From NCBI RefSeq assembly GCF_014874095.1, contig NZ_JADBEB010000001.1, positions 8,432,001 to 8,496,000 of the forward strand: a stretch of 64,000 nt of DNA, read 5' to 3'. The stretch's first letter is position 1. Each line of letters starts with the position of its first letter. This DNA is from Plantactinospora soyae. Lineage in GTDB: Bacteria > Actinomycetota > Actinomycetes > Mycobacteriales > Micromonosporaceae. A program made the translations under genes and the position numbers. The notes under the pieces are model-generated. The model was given only the letters and a program-made list of their open reading frames with translations, was not told the DNA's origin and searched no databases. This document shows, one piece after another, positions 7,716-16,438 of the stretch.

Positions 7716-8207
7716 TTGCAGAAGGCTGAGGAAGACGATTTCCACACGTTCGTCGCGGCCCGGATGGACCGGTGGCGGCGCAGTGCCTTCCTGATGTGCC
7801 AGGACTGGCACATGGCCGACGACCTGGTGTCGATCACCGTCACCAAGCTGTTCCGGAACTGGCGCAAGGTGAACCGGGCGGACAATCCCGACGCGTACGC
7901 CCAGCGGGTACTCAGCCGCTCCTGGCTCACCGAACGACGCCGGCCGTGGCGCCGGGAACGCCTGCCGGACGGCCTTCCCGAGCCCCGGTGGTCGCCGCCG
8001 GATCGGGCCGACGACCGCGAGTCGCTGGCGGAGCTGCTGCGATCGCTGGGTCCACGGCAACGGGCGGTACTCGTCCTGCGCTTCTACCTCGACTACTCGG
8101 TCGAGGAGACCGCCAGGATCATGCAGGTGTCACCGGGCACCGTGAAGAGCCAGTCCGCGCGTGGACTCGTCGCGCTGCGCGCGCTGTCGGCGTCGATCCG
8201 CAACTGA
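7716..8207 (+). CDS. SigE-family RNA polymerase sigma factor (ECF-like)
   Basis: 163 aa group 4 sigma factor. Region 2 spans about 7-70 (FVAARMDRWRRSAFLMCQDW, then DNPDAYAQRVL). Region 4 spans about 105-160 (LLRSLGPRQRAVLVLRFYLDYSVEETARIM and SPGTVKSQSARGL, the -35-binding HTH). The start is set at TTG 7716 because GGAGG lies 6 nt upstream; the open frame extends further 5' without homology or a ribosome-binding site. These short SigE-type factors are multi-copy in Micromonosporaceae. The next gene, 18 nt downstream, encodes a one-pass membrane protein that may act as its regulator. Confidence 0.9.
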   Translation: MQKAEEDDFHTFVAARMDRWRRSAFLMCQDWHMADDLVSITVTKLFRNWRKVNRADNPDAYAQRVLSRSWLTERRRPWRRERLPDGLPEPRWSPPDRADDRESLAELLRSLGPRQRAVLVLRFYLDYSVEETARIMQVSPGTVKSQSARGLVALRALSASIRN

Positions 8208-8225
8208 GAGAGGGGATCAGCGGAG

Positions 8226-9089
8226 ATGAACCAGCAACTCTTCGACGAGGTCGTCGGTACGCCGCCGCCCTCCACCGTCGACGTCGTCGCCATCGTGGCG
8301 CGGGAGAGGCGGAGAAGCGCCGTACGGCGGATCGGCGGGACCATGGCGGCGGTGCTCGGACTGGCGGTCTCGGCCGGAATCGTCGCGGCCGGCCAGCACG
8401 GACCGGCCGGGGTGGCTCCGCCGCCCGTCGCGGCGGACAACCGGTTCCAACTGGTCGCGAACGACCGCGACTCGGCCCAGTTGACCGCGAAGCGGCTGGC
8501 CGAGGCGCTCGACGCCGCGCTCAGGAACGCGGCGCCGGACGCCCGGTGGATCCGTTCGAACATCTTCTCCGACGCCGCCCCGGACGGGCAGCCGCCCCGA
8601 CTGTTCACCGACAACACGCTGAAGCAGCACGAGCAGATGTTCAGTGGCGGTACCGGGGTGCTGGCCGACGGCCGCAGGGGCATGCTCGCGCTGCACATCC
8701 TCAGGTTCGAACCGGTGACCGGAAAGCGCTGCGACGAACCGAAGTGTGTCGCGGCGCGGGCCCTGCCCAGGGAGGATCCGAACAAGAAGCGCGAGCTCTT
8801 CCTCAGCTGCCGGGGCGAGACCGGCTGCACCGAGCGCACCGGCCCGAACGGCGAGCGGATGACGATCCGGACCGACTTCACGAAGCTGAAGCGGTTCCCC
8901 GGTCCCTGGAAGGCCGCCAACTTCCAGGTGTACGTCGAACTCGTCGACGGCCGGCTACTGAACCTCGTCAGCACCAACGAGTACGGCGTGGGAGAGCGGG
9001 AGTCCACCCTGCAACAGCAGGACCCGCCGCTGACGTCGGCACAGCTCACCCAGATGGCGATCGAGGTGACCGGCCGGATCAGGGCCTAG
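8226..9089 (+). CDS. membrane-anchored protein, candidate sigma-factor partner
   Basis: 287 aa, function not recognised. A 36-residue cytoplasmic N-terminus rich in Arg (ARERRRSAVRR) precedes one membrane helix (about 38-57), then an extracytoplasmic domain of about 220 residues. That domain has four Cys, in KRCDEPKC (about 164-169) and SCRGETGC (about 198-204), likely two disulfides. There is no zinc anti-sigma HxxxCxxC motif. It lies 18 nt after a sigma gene with a GGGGAT/CGGAG site upstream, so it is probably co-transcribed. The topology, with a short inside tail and an outside sensor, fits an anti-sigma factor, but this is inference. Confidence 0.6.
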   Translation: MNQQLFDEVVGTPPPSTVDVVAIVARERRRSAVRRIGGTMAAVLGLAVSAGIVAAGQHGPAGVAPPPVAADNRFQLVANDRDSAQLTAKRLAEALDAALRNAAPDARWIRSNIFSDAAPDGQPPRLFTDNTLKQHEQMFSGGTGVLADGRRGMLALHILRFEPVTGKRCDEPKCVAARALPREDPNKKRELFLSCRGETGCTERTGPNGERMTIRTDFTKLKRFPGPWKAANFQVYVELVDGRLLNLVSTNEYGVGERESTLQQQDPPLTSAQLTQMAIEVTGRIRA

Positions 9090-9104
9090 CCCCGACACTG
9101 CCGC

Positions 9105-9141
9105 GCGGCCCGGCCGATGGATTCCGAATCGGTCGGGCCGC
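9105..9141. terminator. bidirectional hairpin between convergent genes
   Basis: GCGGCCCGGCCGAT (9105-9118) pairs with ATCGGTCGGGCCGC (9128-9141), 14 bp with one G-T wobble and a 9-nt loop. It fills the 56-nt gap between the sigma-linked membrane gene and the peptide ATPase gene and should stop transcription from both sides. Confidence 0.75.
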
Positions 9142-9145
9142 CCGG

Positions 9146-11221
9146 TCACGCCTGGCGCAGCGGGAAGTGACAGGCGACCTGGTGGACATCGCCGGCCAGC
9201 GGTGGCTCCGTCTCGCAGATCTCCTGCGCCAGCGGGCACCGGGTGCGGAACCGGCACCCGGTCGGCGGGTTCAGCGCACTGGGCAGCTCACCCTGGATGG
9301 TGACGCTCTCGCGTGGCCCGGCGAGGTCCGTGCTGGCGGACGGAACGGCGTCGATCAGCGCCTGCGTGTACGGGTGCCGGGCGGACCTGACCACGTCGTA
9401 CGCGGGACCGACCTCGACGAGCTTGCCCAGGTACATCACGCCGATCCGGTCCGCCATGTAGTCGACGACGGAGAGGTCGTGGCTGATGAACACGTACGCC
9501 AGGCCCAGTTCGCGCTGGAGGTCCCGCATCAGGTTGAGCACCTGCGCCTGGATCGACACGTCGAGCGCGCTCACCGGCTCGTCGCCGACGATCAGTCGAG
9601 GTTGCAGGGCCAGGGACCGGGCCAGCCCGATGCGCTGCAACTGGCCGCCGGAGAACTCGTGGGGATACCGCTCCAGCACCCGCCGGGAGAGTCCCACCTG
9701 GTCGAGCAGCGTACCGATCCGGGCCCGGCGCGCGGCCGTGTCACCCACCTGCTGGATCTCCAGCGGTTCGGCGAGGATGGCGTCGACCCGCATCCGCGGG
9801 TTCATCGCCGCATAGCTGTCCTGGAACATCAACTGGACCTGGCGGTGCATCCGGCGGCGGTCGCGCCGGGGCAGCCGGGCGATGTCCGTGCCGTCGAGGA
9901 CGATCTGACCGTCGGTCGCCCGCTCCAGCCCGACGACCAGCCGCCCCACGGTGGACTTGCCGCAGCCGGACTCGCCCACCAACCCGAACGTCTCGCCGGG
10001 ACGGACCTCGAACGAGACGCCCGCCACGGCGCTGACCCGCCCGGAGGTCCGGCGCAGCAGACCACCCGTCGTCGCCTCGTAGTCCTTGACCAGACCCCGG
10101 ACCTCCAGGATCGGCTCCGGCGCCGGCCCGGAGGCGTCCGCCGCCGGCGCCGACACCGGCGCCGTCCGGGCCGCCGGGGCGGCGGTGGTCAGGGTGACCG
10201 GGTGCAGGCACGCGTGCTGGTGGCCGCCCGTCGACAGGGTCACCTCGGTGGTACGGCACTCGTCGGTCACGAACCGGCAGCGGGGGGCGAACCGGCATCC
10301 GGTCAGCGGTCGGGACAGGTCCGGTGGCAGCCCGGGAATGCTGTAGAGCCGCTCGTGTACGCCCGGTTCGCGCACCGCCGACTCCGGCAGCGCCTCCATC
10401 AGCGCCTCGGTGTAGCGGTGCCGGGGCGTCCGGAACAGCTCACCGGTGGCGGCGGTCTCCACCACCCGGCCCGCGTACATCACCGCGACCCGGTCCGCCC
10501 GGCCGGCGATCACACCCAGGTCGTGGGTGACCAGGATGACCGCCATCCCGAACTCTTCCCGCAGGTCGTCGATGAGTTCGAGGATCTGGCGCTGGGTGGT
10601 CACGTCGAGCGCGGTGGTCGGCTCGTCGGCGATGAGCAGGCGCGGCGAGCAGATCAGGGCCATCGCGATGGCGACCCGTTGCCGCATCCCGCCGGAGAGT
10701 TCGTGCGGATAGTTGTCGACGATCTTGTCCGGCCGGGGCATCCCGACCCGGCGCAGGATGTCGATCGCCCGCTCCCGGGCCTGCGCCTTACCGACCCCTT
10801 CGTGCACCCGCAACGGCTCGGCGACCTGGGTACCGATCCGCATCGTCGGGTTGAGCGAGGTCAGCGGGTCCTGGAACACCATGCCCATCCGGACGCCACG
10901 GATCCGCCGTACCTCGTCGGTCGGCAGGGACCGCAGGTCACGGCCCTCGAAGAGGATCTGTCCGCCGACCACGCTGCCGCCCGGGGGCAGCAGGCCCATC
11001 ACCGACAACGCGGTCATCGTCTTCCCGCTGCCCGACTCGCCGACGATGCCGAGGGTCTCGCCGGGGCGGACCTCCAGGCTGACGTCGTCGAGGGCGTGCA
11101 CGGTGCCGCGACGCAGCGCGATGTCGGTGTTGAGGTTCTGCAGTCGCAGCAGGGGCTGACTCTCCCCCGCGTTCCGGGTCGCCTCGTGGTTCCGGACGGT
11201 TGGCTCGATCGGTGCGCTCAT
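9146..11221 (-). CDS. peptide ABC transporter, fused double ATPase (DppD-DppF)
   Basis: 691 aa, two complete ABC ATPases in one chain. The first half has Walker A GESGSGKT (61-68), signature LSGGM (175-179) and Walker B LLIADE (195-200). The second half has Walker A GESGCGKST (416-424) and its own signature LRIGLAR-type region. Each half ends in the Cys-rich oligopeptide_HPY tail (GCRFAPRC near 308-315 and GCRFRTRC near the C-terminus) typical of Dpp/Opp ATPases. It powers import of peptides by the DppB/DppC pore encoded just upstream (13-nt gap). Last gene of a four-gene operon. Twice the usual length because D and F are fused, a known actinobacterial arrangement. Confidence 0.93.
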   Translation of the reverse strand: MSAPIEPTVRNHEATRNAGESQPLLRLQNLNTDIALRRGTVHALDDVSLEVRPGETLGIVGESGSGKTMTALSVMGLLPPGGSVVGGQILFEGRDLRSLPTDEVRRIRGVRMGMVFQDPLTSLNPTMRIGTQVAEPLRVHEGVGKAQARERAIDILRRVGMPRPDKIVDNYPHELSGGMRQRVAIAMALICSPRLLIADEPTTALDVTTQRQILELIDDLREEFGMAVILVTHDLGVIAGRADRVAVMYAGRVVETAATGELFRTPRHRYTEALMEALPESAVREPGVHERLYSIPGLPPDLSRPLTGCRFAPRCRFVTDECRTTEVTLSTGGHQHACLHPVTLTTAAPAARTAPVSAPAADASGPAPEPILEVRGLVKDYEATTGGLLRRTSGRVSAVAGVSFEVRPGETFGLVGESGCGKSTVGRLVVGLERATDGQIVLDGTDIARLPRRDRRRMHRQVQLMFQDSYAAMNPRMRVDAILAEPLEIQQVGDTAARRARIGTLLDQVGLSRRVLERYPHEFSGGQLQRIGLARSLALQPRLIVGDEPVSALDVSIQAQVLNLMRDLQRELGLAYVFISHDLSVVDYMADRIGVMYLGKLVEVGPAYDVVRSARHPYTQALIDAVPSASTDLAGPRESVTIQGELPSALNPPTGCRFRTRCPLAQEICETEPPLAGDVHQVACHFPLRQA

Positions 11222-11234
11222 TTCCCTGCTCCTG

Positions 11235-12161
11235 CTAGCGTCGCCGGAGGCGGACCTCGAAGGCGTCCCTCAGCCCGTCGCCCATGAAGTTGAAGGCGAG
11301 CACGATGAGGATGATGGCGATTCCGGGCGGGTACAGCAGCCACCAGTGACCGCTGTACGTGTCCGCGAGACCGTCGGAGAGCATCCCACCCCAGTTGGCC
11401 GCCGGCGGCGGAACGCCGAGGCCGAGGAATGACAGGTAGGCGACGTAGAGGATGGCGTCGGCGACCTGGAAGGTCGCGTTGACGATCACGGTTCCGATGG
11501 CGTTCGGGACGATGTGCCGACGTACCGCGCGGCCACCCGTACCGCCCATCGAACGCATCGCCTGGATGTACTCGCGGGAACGCAGGCTCAGCGCCTCGCC
11601 ACGGACCAGCCGGGCCGGGCCCAGCCAGGCGAAGGCGCCGATGATGAGGATCAGCATCGGCACGCTCGGGGTGACGATGGCGGCCAGCAGCATGAAGAGG
11701 AACAGCGACGGGATCGACATCATCGCGTCGACGACCCGCATCATCGCGGAGTCCACCCAACCGCCGGCGAATCCGGCGACGGCTCCCCACAGCGTGCCGA
11801 GGAAGGTGGCGAGGATGCCGGCCGCGAGCCCGACGATGATGGAGGTCTGTCCGCCGAGCATGAGCCGGCCGAGCTGGTCGTAGCCGACGCCGTCGGTGCC
11901 GAGCGGGTGCCCCTGTTCGCCGGGTCCCAGGTGCACCGCCGCGAGATCGGTGTGCACCTGGTCGGTGTGGTAGACCAGCGGCCCGAGGAAACAGACCCCG
12001 GCCAGCAGGATGAACAGGCCCAGGCCGACCAGGGCGAGCCGGTTCTCGCAGAAGACCGACACCCCCTGGCGCCACAGGCCCCGGACCGGTACGTCGTCGG
12101 CGTCGACCGTGGGCGGTGGCGCACCGACCGGTACGCCGGGCACCTCGGGCAGCATGGTCAC
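11235..12161 (-). CDS. peptide ABC transporter permease (DppC type)
   Basis: 308 aa membrane permease. A cytoplasmic N-terminus with OppC_N character (about 25-80, containing the first helix FCENRLALVGLGLF) is followed by a BPD_transp_1 domain with five more helices. The EAA-type loop SREYIQAMRSMGGTGGRAV and PNAIGTVIV are diagnostic of DppC/OppC. GTG 12161 overlaps the stop of DppB as GTGA and is preceded by GGGGGAGG, so it was chosen over the internal ATG at 12155. Forms the inner-membrane channel with DppB. Confidence 0.92.
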   Translation of the reverse strand: MTMLPEVPGVPVGAPPPTVDADDVPVRGLWRQGVSVFCENRLALVGLGLFILLAGVCFLGPLVYHTDQVHTDLAAVHLGPGEQGHPLGTDGVGYDQLGRLMLGGQTSIIVGLAAGILATFLGTLWGAVAGFAGGWVDSAMMRVVDAMMSIPSLFLFMLLAAIVTPSVPMLILIIGAFAWLGPARLVRGEALSLRSREYIQAMRSMGGTGGRAVRRHIVPNAIGTVIVNATFQVADAILYVAYLSFLGLGVPPPAANWGGMLSDGLADTYSGHWWLLYPPGIAIILIVLAFNFMGDGLRDAFEVRLRRR

Positions 12162-13117
12162 GAGGTCCTCCCCCGAAGTCGGACCCGGGGGTCGACGGCG
12201 GCGTAGAGCAGGTCGGCGAGCAGCGCACCGAGCACCGTCGCGACCGAGATGATCAAGGTGACCCCGAGCAGGATCGGGAAGTCGCGCTTCAGCGCCGCCT
12301 GCCAGAACAGCTGACCCATTCCGGGGAAGTTGAACAGCGACTCCACCACCAGGGCCCCGCTGAACAGCGCCGGCAGGTACATCCCGAGCAGGGTGATCAC
12401 GGGGAAGAGACCGTTGCGCAGGGTGTGCAGGACGACGACCCGGCGCTCCGACAGCCCCTTGCTCCGCGCGGTACGCACGTAGTTCTCGTTGAGGTTGTCC
12501 ACCATGGAGGAGCGGATGTAGCGGGAGTACACCGCGATGGTGACGATCGCGAGCGTGACGGTGGGCAGTACGAGCCCGGCCGGCTCGGCGAGCATCTCCC
12601 CCAGGGTGAAGCCCTGCGGCGCCTCCGGCGGCAGGATCGGCCAGACCTGCGAGAAGAGGATGATCATCATCAGGCCCATGAAGAAGATCGGGGTGGCGTA
12701 CGCCAGCAGTGACAGCGAGGTGATGGTGTAGTCGGGCCACCGGTTGCGACGTACCGCCTGGATCACGCCGAGCGGGATCGCCACCACGACGGCGAGCAGG
12801 GTCGACAGCAGCGACAGCACCATGGTCTTCGGCAGCCGCTGGGCGATGGCCTCGGTGACCGACTGGTTGAGCTGGAACGAGTAGCCGAGATCTCCGTGCA
12901 GCAGGCGCTGTACGTACATCAGGTACTGCTGGACCCAGGGCCGGTCGTAGCCCATCTCGTGGTTGAACGCCGCCAGTTGCTCCAGCGTCGCCTCCTTGCC
13001 CAGCGCGGAGCGAGCGGCGCCGCCCGGCAGCAGGTGCAGGATGATGAACGCGATCACCGTGACGAGCACGATGACGATGAGGGCCTGGCCCAGGCGTGTG
13101 ATGAGGTACCGGACCAC
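12158..13117 (-). CDS. peptide ABC transporter permease (DppB type)
   Basis: 319 aa. N-terminal helix YLITRLGQALIVIVLVTVIAF at about 4-24, the DppB-type loop (GYDRPWVQQYLMYVQRLLHGDLGYSF), then the permease domain with the EAA motif YVRTARSKGLSERRV. The start is GTG 13117 with GAGGAG upstream. Coupled to dppC by a 4-nt overlap. The gap to the binding-protein gene (13118-13192) contains a perfect 14-bp stem-loop, which should set the ratio of binding protein to permease. Confidence 0.92.
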   Translation of the reverse strand: MVRYLITRLGQALIVIVLVTVIAFIILHLLPGGAARSALGKEATLEQLAAFNHEMGYDRPWVQQYLMYVQRLLHGDLGYSFQLNQSVTEAIAQRLPKTMVLSLLSTLLAVVVAIPLGVIQAVRRNRWPDYTITSLSLLAYATPIFFMGLMMIILFSQVWPILPPEAPQGFTLGEMLAEPAGLVLPTVTLAIVTIAVYSRYIRSSMVDNLNENYVRTARSKGLSERRVVVLHTLRNGLFPVITLLGMYLPALFSGALVVESLFNFPGMGQLFWQAALKRDFPILLGVTLIISVATVLGALLADLLYAAVDPRVRLRGRTS

Positions 13118-13143
13118 TGGGCGGCTCCTCCCCCTCCTCGAAG

Positions 13144-13177
13144 GGCTCCGGTGGCGCGGTCAGGCGCCACCGGAGCC
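13144..13177 (-). promoter_or_regulatory. intercistronic stem-loop between peptide-binding protein and permease
   Basis: GGCTCCGGTGGCGC (13144-13157) and GCGCCACCGGAGCC (13164-13177): a perfect 14-bp stem with a 6-nt loop, starting 16 nt after the binding-protein stop. Same position and style as the loops at 1178-1210 and 51490-51596. Confidence 0.75.
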
Positions 13178-13192
13178 GGGACGGTCAGTGGG

Positions 13193-14998
13193 TCAGTTCT
13201 TCCAGGACCAGTCCTGGAAGTAGAAGTAGTTCATCGGGTCCTGCGGCTCGACGCCCTGCAACCCCGACTTGTACGCCGAGATCTGGTACACCGGGTTCGG
13301 CATCCAGAGCACCGGCAGGTCCTTGGCGAGGAAGTCGTTGTACGCCTTCAGCGCGCTCTCGTCGGCGGAGAACTGGGTCGCCTCGATCAGCCGGTCCGCC
13401 TCGGGGTTGCTGTAGCTGCCCAGGTTCACCGGCGCACCGGTGGAGAAGAGCCGCTCGCCGCTGGCGAAGACCGGGTAGTACCAGCTGCCCTGCGAGCCGA
13501 AGAAGGACATGTCCCACGAGCAGGTTGCCTCGGTCGGCTTGCAGGCCGGGGTGACCGCGACCGAGTCGGGCACCTCCTTGATGGTCAGCTCGATGCCGAG
13601 CTTGGCCATCTGCGACTTGATCTCGGCGAACATCTTGGTGGTCGCGGCGAACCCGCTCTGGCTGGTGACCGTGAACGCCAGCGGCGTGCCGGCGGCGATG
13701 CCCTCGCCACACTGGTTCTCGGCGGCACCCGGTGTCTGGCAGACGGTCTTGCCGTCCGGGGTCACCTTCCAGCCGTGGCCTTCGAGCAGTGCCTTGGCCT
13801 TGGCCGGGTCGAAGGAGTAGGCGCACCCGCTGGCATCGGTGGTGCCCGGCTTGAGCGGCACCGGGCCACAGCTCGGGGCGGCCATGCCGGACCAGATGAC
13901 CTTGTTGATCGTCGGCTGGTCGACGAGCATCTGCATCGCCTGGCGCAGGTACGGCTGCTTGAACAACACGCCCGTCTTGGGGTTGTTGAAGTTCAGCTGC
14001 AGGTAGGTGGTGGACCAGCCGTACCAGGGTGCGACCTTGTAGTCCTTGGACTCGAGGTACGACTGCTGGGACAGGTTGGCCGGCGGGATGTACCCGTAGT
14101 CGATCTCACCGGCGCGGAGCACGTTGAACTCCGCGTCGTCACTGGTGAACGGCCGCAGGACGACCTTGGCCAGCTTCGGCTTGTCCGAGCCCGAGTAGGT
14201 CGGCTGCGCGGCGAGCACGACCTCGCCGTTCGGCACGTACTTGTCCAGCTTCCAGGGGCCGCTGGTGACCTTCCACAGCTCGTTGGTCGCGTACGACTTG
14301 GGGTCCTTCGACGCCGTGGTGAGGAAGTCGAAGACCTTCTTGGCGCCCTCGGGGGTGCTGGCGAGGTTGCCGACGGTCGCCGTCGCGGAGTCCTTGTCCC
14401 AGGTGTGCTGGGGCAGCGGGACGATCCGGTTGAGCTGGTTCCCCACGAACCACGCGGTGTTGTAGGCCTGCGTCGTCGTGATCGAGAAGGTCTTCTCGTC
14501 GACGATCTTCCAGTCGGCGATGTTGTCCGGGAAGCCACCGGCCCGGTACGACGCCCACTTGTCCTTGTTCGCGGTGACCAGGTCCCACCAGAAGTCGATG
14601 TCCTTGGTGGTGACCGGCTTGCCGTCGGACCACGTGTTGTCCTTCAGCGTGATCGTCAGGGTCTTGCCACCGTTGCTGACCACGGGCGCCTCGGCCATCG
14701 AGCGCGCGGAGTTGATGTTGTACTGCGCCGAGCCGTCCAGCTGGTACTCGTACAGGTGCCGGTACAGCGCCGTCGTGAAGGTGGCGTTCTCGCCCTGGGT
14801 GAATCCGGGGGCCGAGATGGGCAGGATCCAGTTGGGGGTCCGGAAGGCGACCGTGACGGTGTCCTTCCCCTGACTCCCGCCCTGGGCGCCCTTCGAACCG
14901 CTGTCGCCGCTGCAGGCGGCCAGTCCCGCGCCGATGGCGAGCACGCTGGCTATGGCCACGGCGCCGCGCAGGGCGCGCCGGTGGAATCTGCTCCTCAT
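13193..14998 (-). CDS. peptide ABC transporter substrate-binding lipoprotein (DppA/OppA family 5)
   Basis: 601 aa extracellular binding protein of SBP family 5. The lipoprotein signal ends at LAAC, with Cys29. Family landmarks: SDGKPVTTKDIDFWWD (around 140), DPAKAKALLEGHGW (about 405-418) and VPDSVAVTPAC. The start is ATG 14998 with GAGGAG upstream; the frame is open 5' for another 37 codons, without a better site. First gene of the dpp-type operon, transcribed from a promoter with an inverted-repeat operator in the shared region with the ROK regulator. Ligand unknown; the M81 peptidase across the promoter suggests small or unusual peptides. Confidence 0.93.
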   Translation of the reverse strand: MRSRFHRRALRGAVAIASVLAIGAGLAACSGDSGSKGAQGGSQGKDTVTVAFRTPNWILPISAPGFTQGENATFTTALYRHLYEYQLDGSAQYNINSARSMAEAPVVSNGGKTLTITLKDNTWSDGKPVTTKDIDFWWDLVTANKDKWASYRAGGFPDNIADWKIVDEKTFSITTTQAYNTAWFVGNQLNRIVPLPQHTWDKDSATATVGNLASTPEGAKKVFDFLTTASKDPKSYATNELWKVTSGPWKLDKYVPNGEVVLAAQPTYSGSDKPKLAKVVLRPFTSDDAEFNVLRAGEIDYGYIPPANLSQQSYLESKDYKVAPWYGWSTTYLQLNFNNPKTGVLFKQPYLRQAMQMLVDQPTINKVIWSGMAAPSCGPVPLKPGTTDASGCAYSFDPAKAKALLEGHGWKVTPDGKTVCQTPGAAENQCGEGIAAGTPLAFTVTSQSGFAATTKMFAEIKSQMAKLGIELTIKEVPDSVAVTPACKPTEATCSWDMSFFGSQGSWYYPVFASGERLFSTGAPVNLGSYSNPEADRLIEATQFSADESALKAYNDFLAKDLPVLWMPNPVYQISAYKSGLQGVEPQDPMNYFYFQDWSWKN

Positions 14999-15095
14999 GA
15001 GTCTCCTCGATTGATCTACACGGGCCCCGCGTCGTCGGGCGTCAGAGGCGTCGCGTCCAGCCGCCTGGTGCTGCTCAAGCGGTCGATGCGGAGAA

Positions 15096-15133
15096 TGTAT
15101 AGCGAGCAAAGTTAGGAGTCAACGAAACTAACT
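15096..15133 (-). promoter_or_regulatory. peptide operon promoter with ROK-type operator
   Basis: Minus strand: TTGACT (-35, 15117-15122), 15 nt, TATACA (-10, 15096-15101). An inverted repeat AGTTAG (15110-15115) and CTAACT (15128-15133) with a 12-nt centre straddles the -35. TTAGTT-type half sites separated by about one helical turn resemble XylR/NagC (ROK) operators. The ROK regulator gene lies 150 nt away in the opposite direction and is the obvious candidate to bind here. Confidence 0.65.
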
Positions 15134-15280
15134 CAGTTTGTTCGCCAACTTCGGTCAGGTTACGATCGAAGTCGTCGAAGCATCTCCGGATGACCTTCGC
15201 CGCGACCCCTGCTCGAACCCCGGCCACCGCACCCGACAAGCTGAAGCGGCGCCGGACGACCGGCCCTAAGGAGGAGAGGC

Positions 15281-16426
15281 ATGTCGGATCCGATCTCCGC
15301 CACCCTGCGGGACCAGACGCTCAAGCTGCTGGCCAACGGCGAGGCCACCTCCCGTGCCGATCTCGTCGAGGCGCTCCAGGTGGCCCCCTCGACCGTCACC
15401 GGCGTCGTTCGGCGACTGCTGGAGGAGGGCGCGATCCTGGAGGAGGGCGTGGGCCGCTCCACCGGCGGGCGACGGCCCCGGATCCTTCGCCTACGCGAGA
15501 TCGCCGGGGTCTTCGCCGTCTCGGAGCTGGGCGCCCAGCACGCCCGGATCGGCCTGTGCACCCCCGACGGGCGACTGGTCACGGCCGAGGAGGTGGCCAT
15601 CGACATCGCGGCCGGGCCCGCCGAGGTCTTCGACGCGGTCGCGCAGGCGTTCGGCCGGATCCAGGCGACGACCGCCCCCGGCCAGGCGCTGCTCGGGATC
15701 GGCGTGGCGCTGCCGGGACCGGTCGAGTTTCCCCGTGGCCGGCTGATCGGCCCGGCCCGGATGCCCGGCTGGAGCGGTGTCGACGCACAGGTCGAGCTGA
15801 GCCGACGCTTCCACGTGCCGGTGGTCGTCGACAACGACGCCAAGGCCGCCGCGATCGGCGAGCACACCGCCCGGGACCGGGAGACCGGGGACATGATCTA
15901 CGTCAAGGCCGGTACCGGCATCGGCGGCTGCCTGGTCACCGGTGGGCAGGTCTACCGGGGCGGTCGCGGGCTCAGCGGCGACGTCACCCACGTACGGGTG
16001 GCGGACAGCGGCGAGCGGCACTGCTCCTGCGGCAGCCGGGGCTGCCTGGAGACCGTCGCCAGCGGTGCCGCCCTGGCCTCCCAGTTGGCCGAGCGGGGCC
16101 TGCCGATAACCACCACCCATGACGTCATCGCCGCGGTCACCGACGCCGAACCGACGGCGGTGACGTTGGTCCGGCACGCCGGTGGGCTGCTCGGGGTCGC
16201 GCTGTCCGGCCTGGTCAACTTCCTCAACCCCGACGCCGTCGTCATCGGTGGAGCACTGTCCAGCCTCGACGTCTACGTGGCCGCCGCCCGGGGGATGCTC
16301 TACGAGCGTTGCCTGCCGTCGATGACCCAGTCCATGTCCATCGAGGCCAGCGTCGTGGGCCCGGATGCCGCCCTGGTCGGCCTCGGGCGCCTGGTACGCA
16401 CGGCGGCCGACGTCCGTCCCAGCTGA
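15281..16426 (+). CDS. ROK family transcriptional regulator
   Basis: 381 aa. A winged HTH at about 8-60 (LLANGEATSRADLVEALQ, then PSTVTGVVRRL) is fused to a ROK sugar-kinase-like domain. It keeps the zinc motif CSCGSRGCLE (248-257) and the phosphotransfer-type Asp in DNDAKA (184-189). An excellent AAGGAGGAGA precedes ATG 15281. Divergent from the peptide importer and 12 nt ahead of the M81 peptidase gene, so it probably senses a (possibly amino-)sugar-containing ligand and controls both units. DNA-binding plus ROK architecture is that of NagC/Mlc/XylR. Confidence 0.92.
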   Translation: MSDPISATLRDQTLKLLANGEATSRADLVEALQVAPSTVTGVVRRLLEEGAILEEGVGRSTGGRRPRILRLREIAGVFAVSELGAQHARIGLCTPDGRLVTAEEVAIDIAAGPAEVFDAVAQAFGRIQATTAPGQALLGIGVALPGPVEFPRGRLIGPARMPGWSGVDAQVELSRRFHVPVVVDNDAKAAAIGEHTARDRETGDMIYVKAGTGIGGCLVTGGQVYRGGRGLSGDVTHVRVADSGERHCSCGSRGCLETVASGAALASQLAERGLPITTTHDVIAAVTDAEPTAVTLVRHAGGLLGVALSGLVNFLNPDAVVIGGALSSLDVYVAAARGMLYERCLPSMTQSMSIEASVVGPDAALVGLGRLVRTAADVRPS

Positions 16427-16438
16427 GGAGCTCCATCA

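Noticed and set aside
7772-11287. 1171-codon plus-strand open frame
   Set aside because: Runs out of frame through the sigma gene and its partner and antisense through the peptide ATPase; no domain and low-complexity Arg/Gly/Ala composition.
12896-15115. 739-codon plus-strand open frame opposite the peptide-binding protein
   Set aside because: Antisense shadow of DppB/DppA-type genes, which carry clear motifs and ribosome-binding sites.
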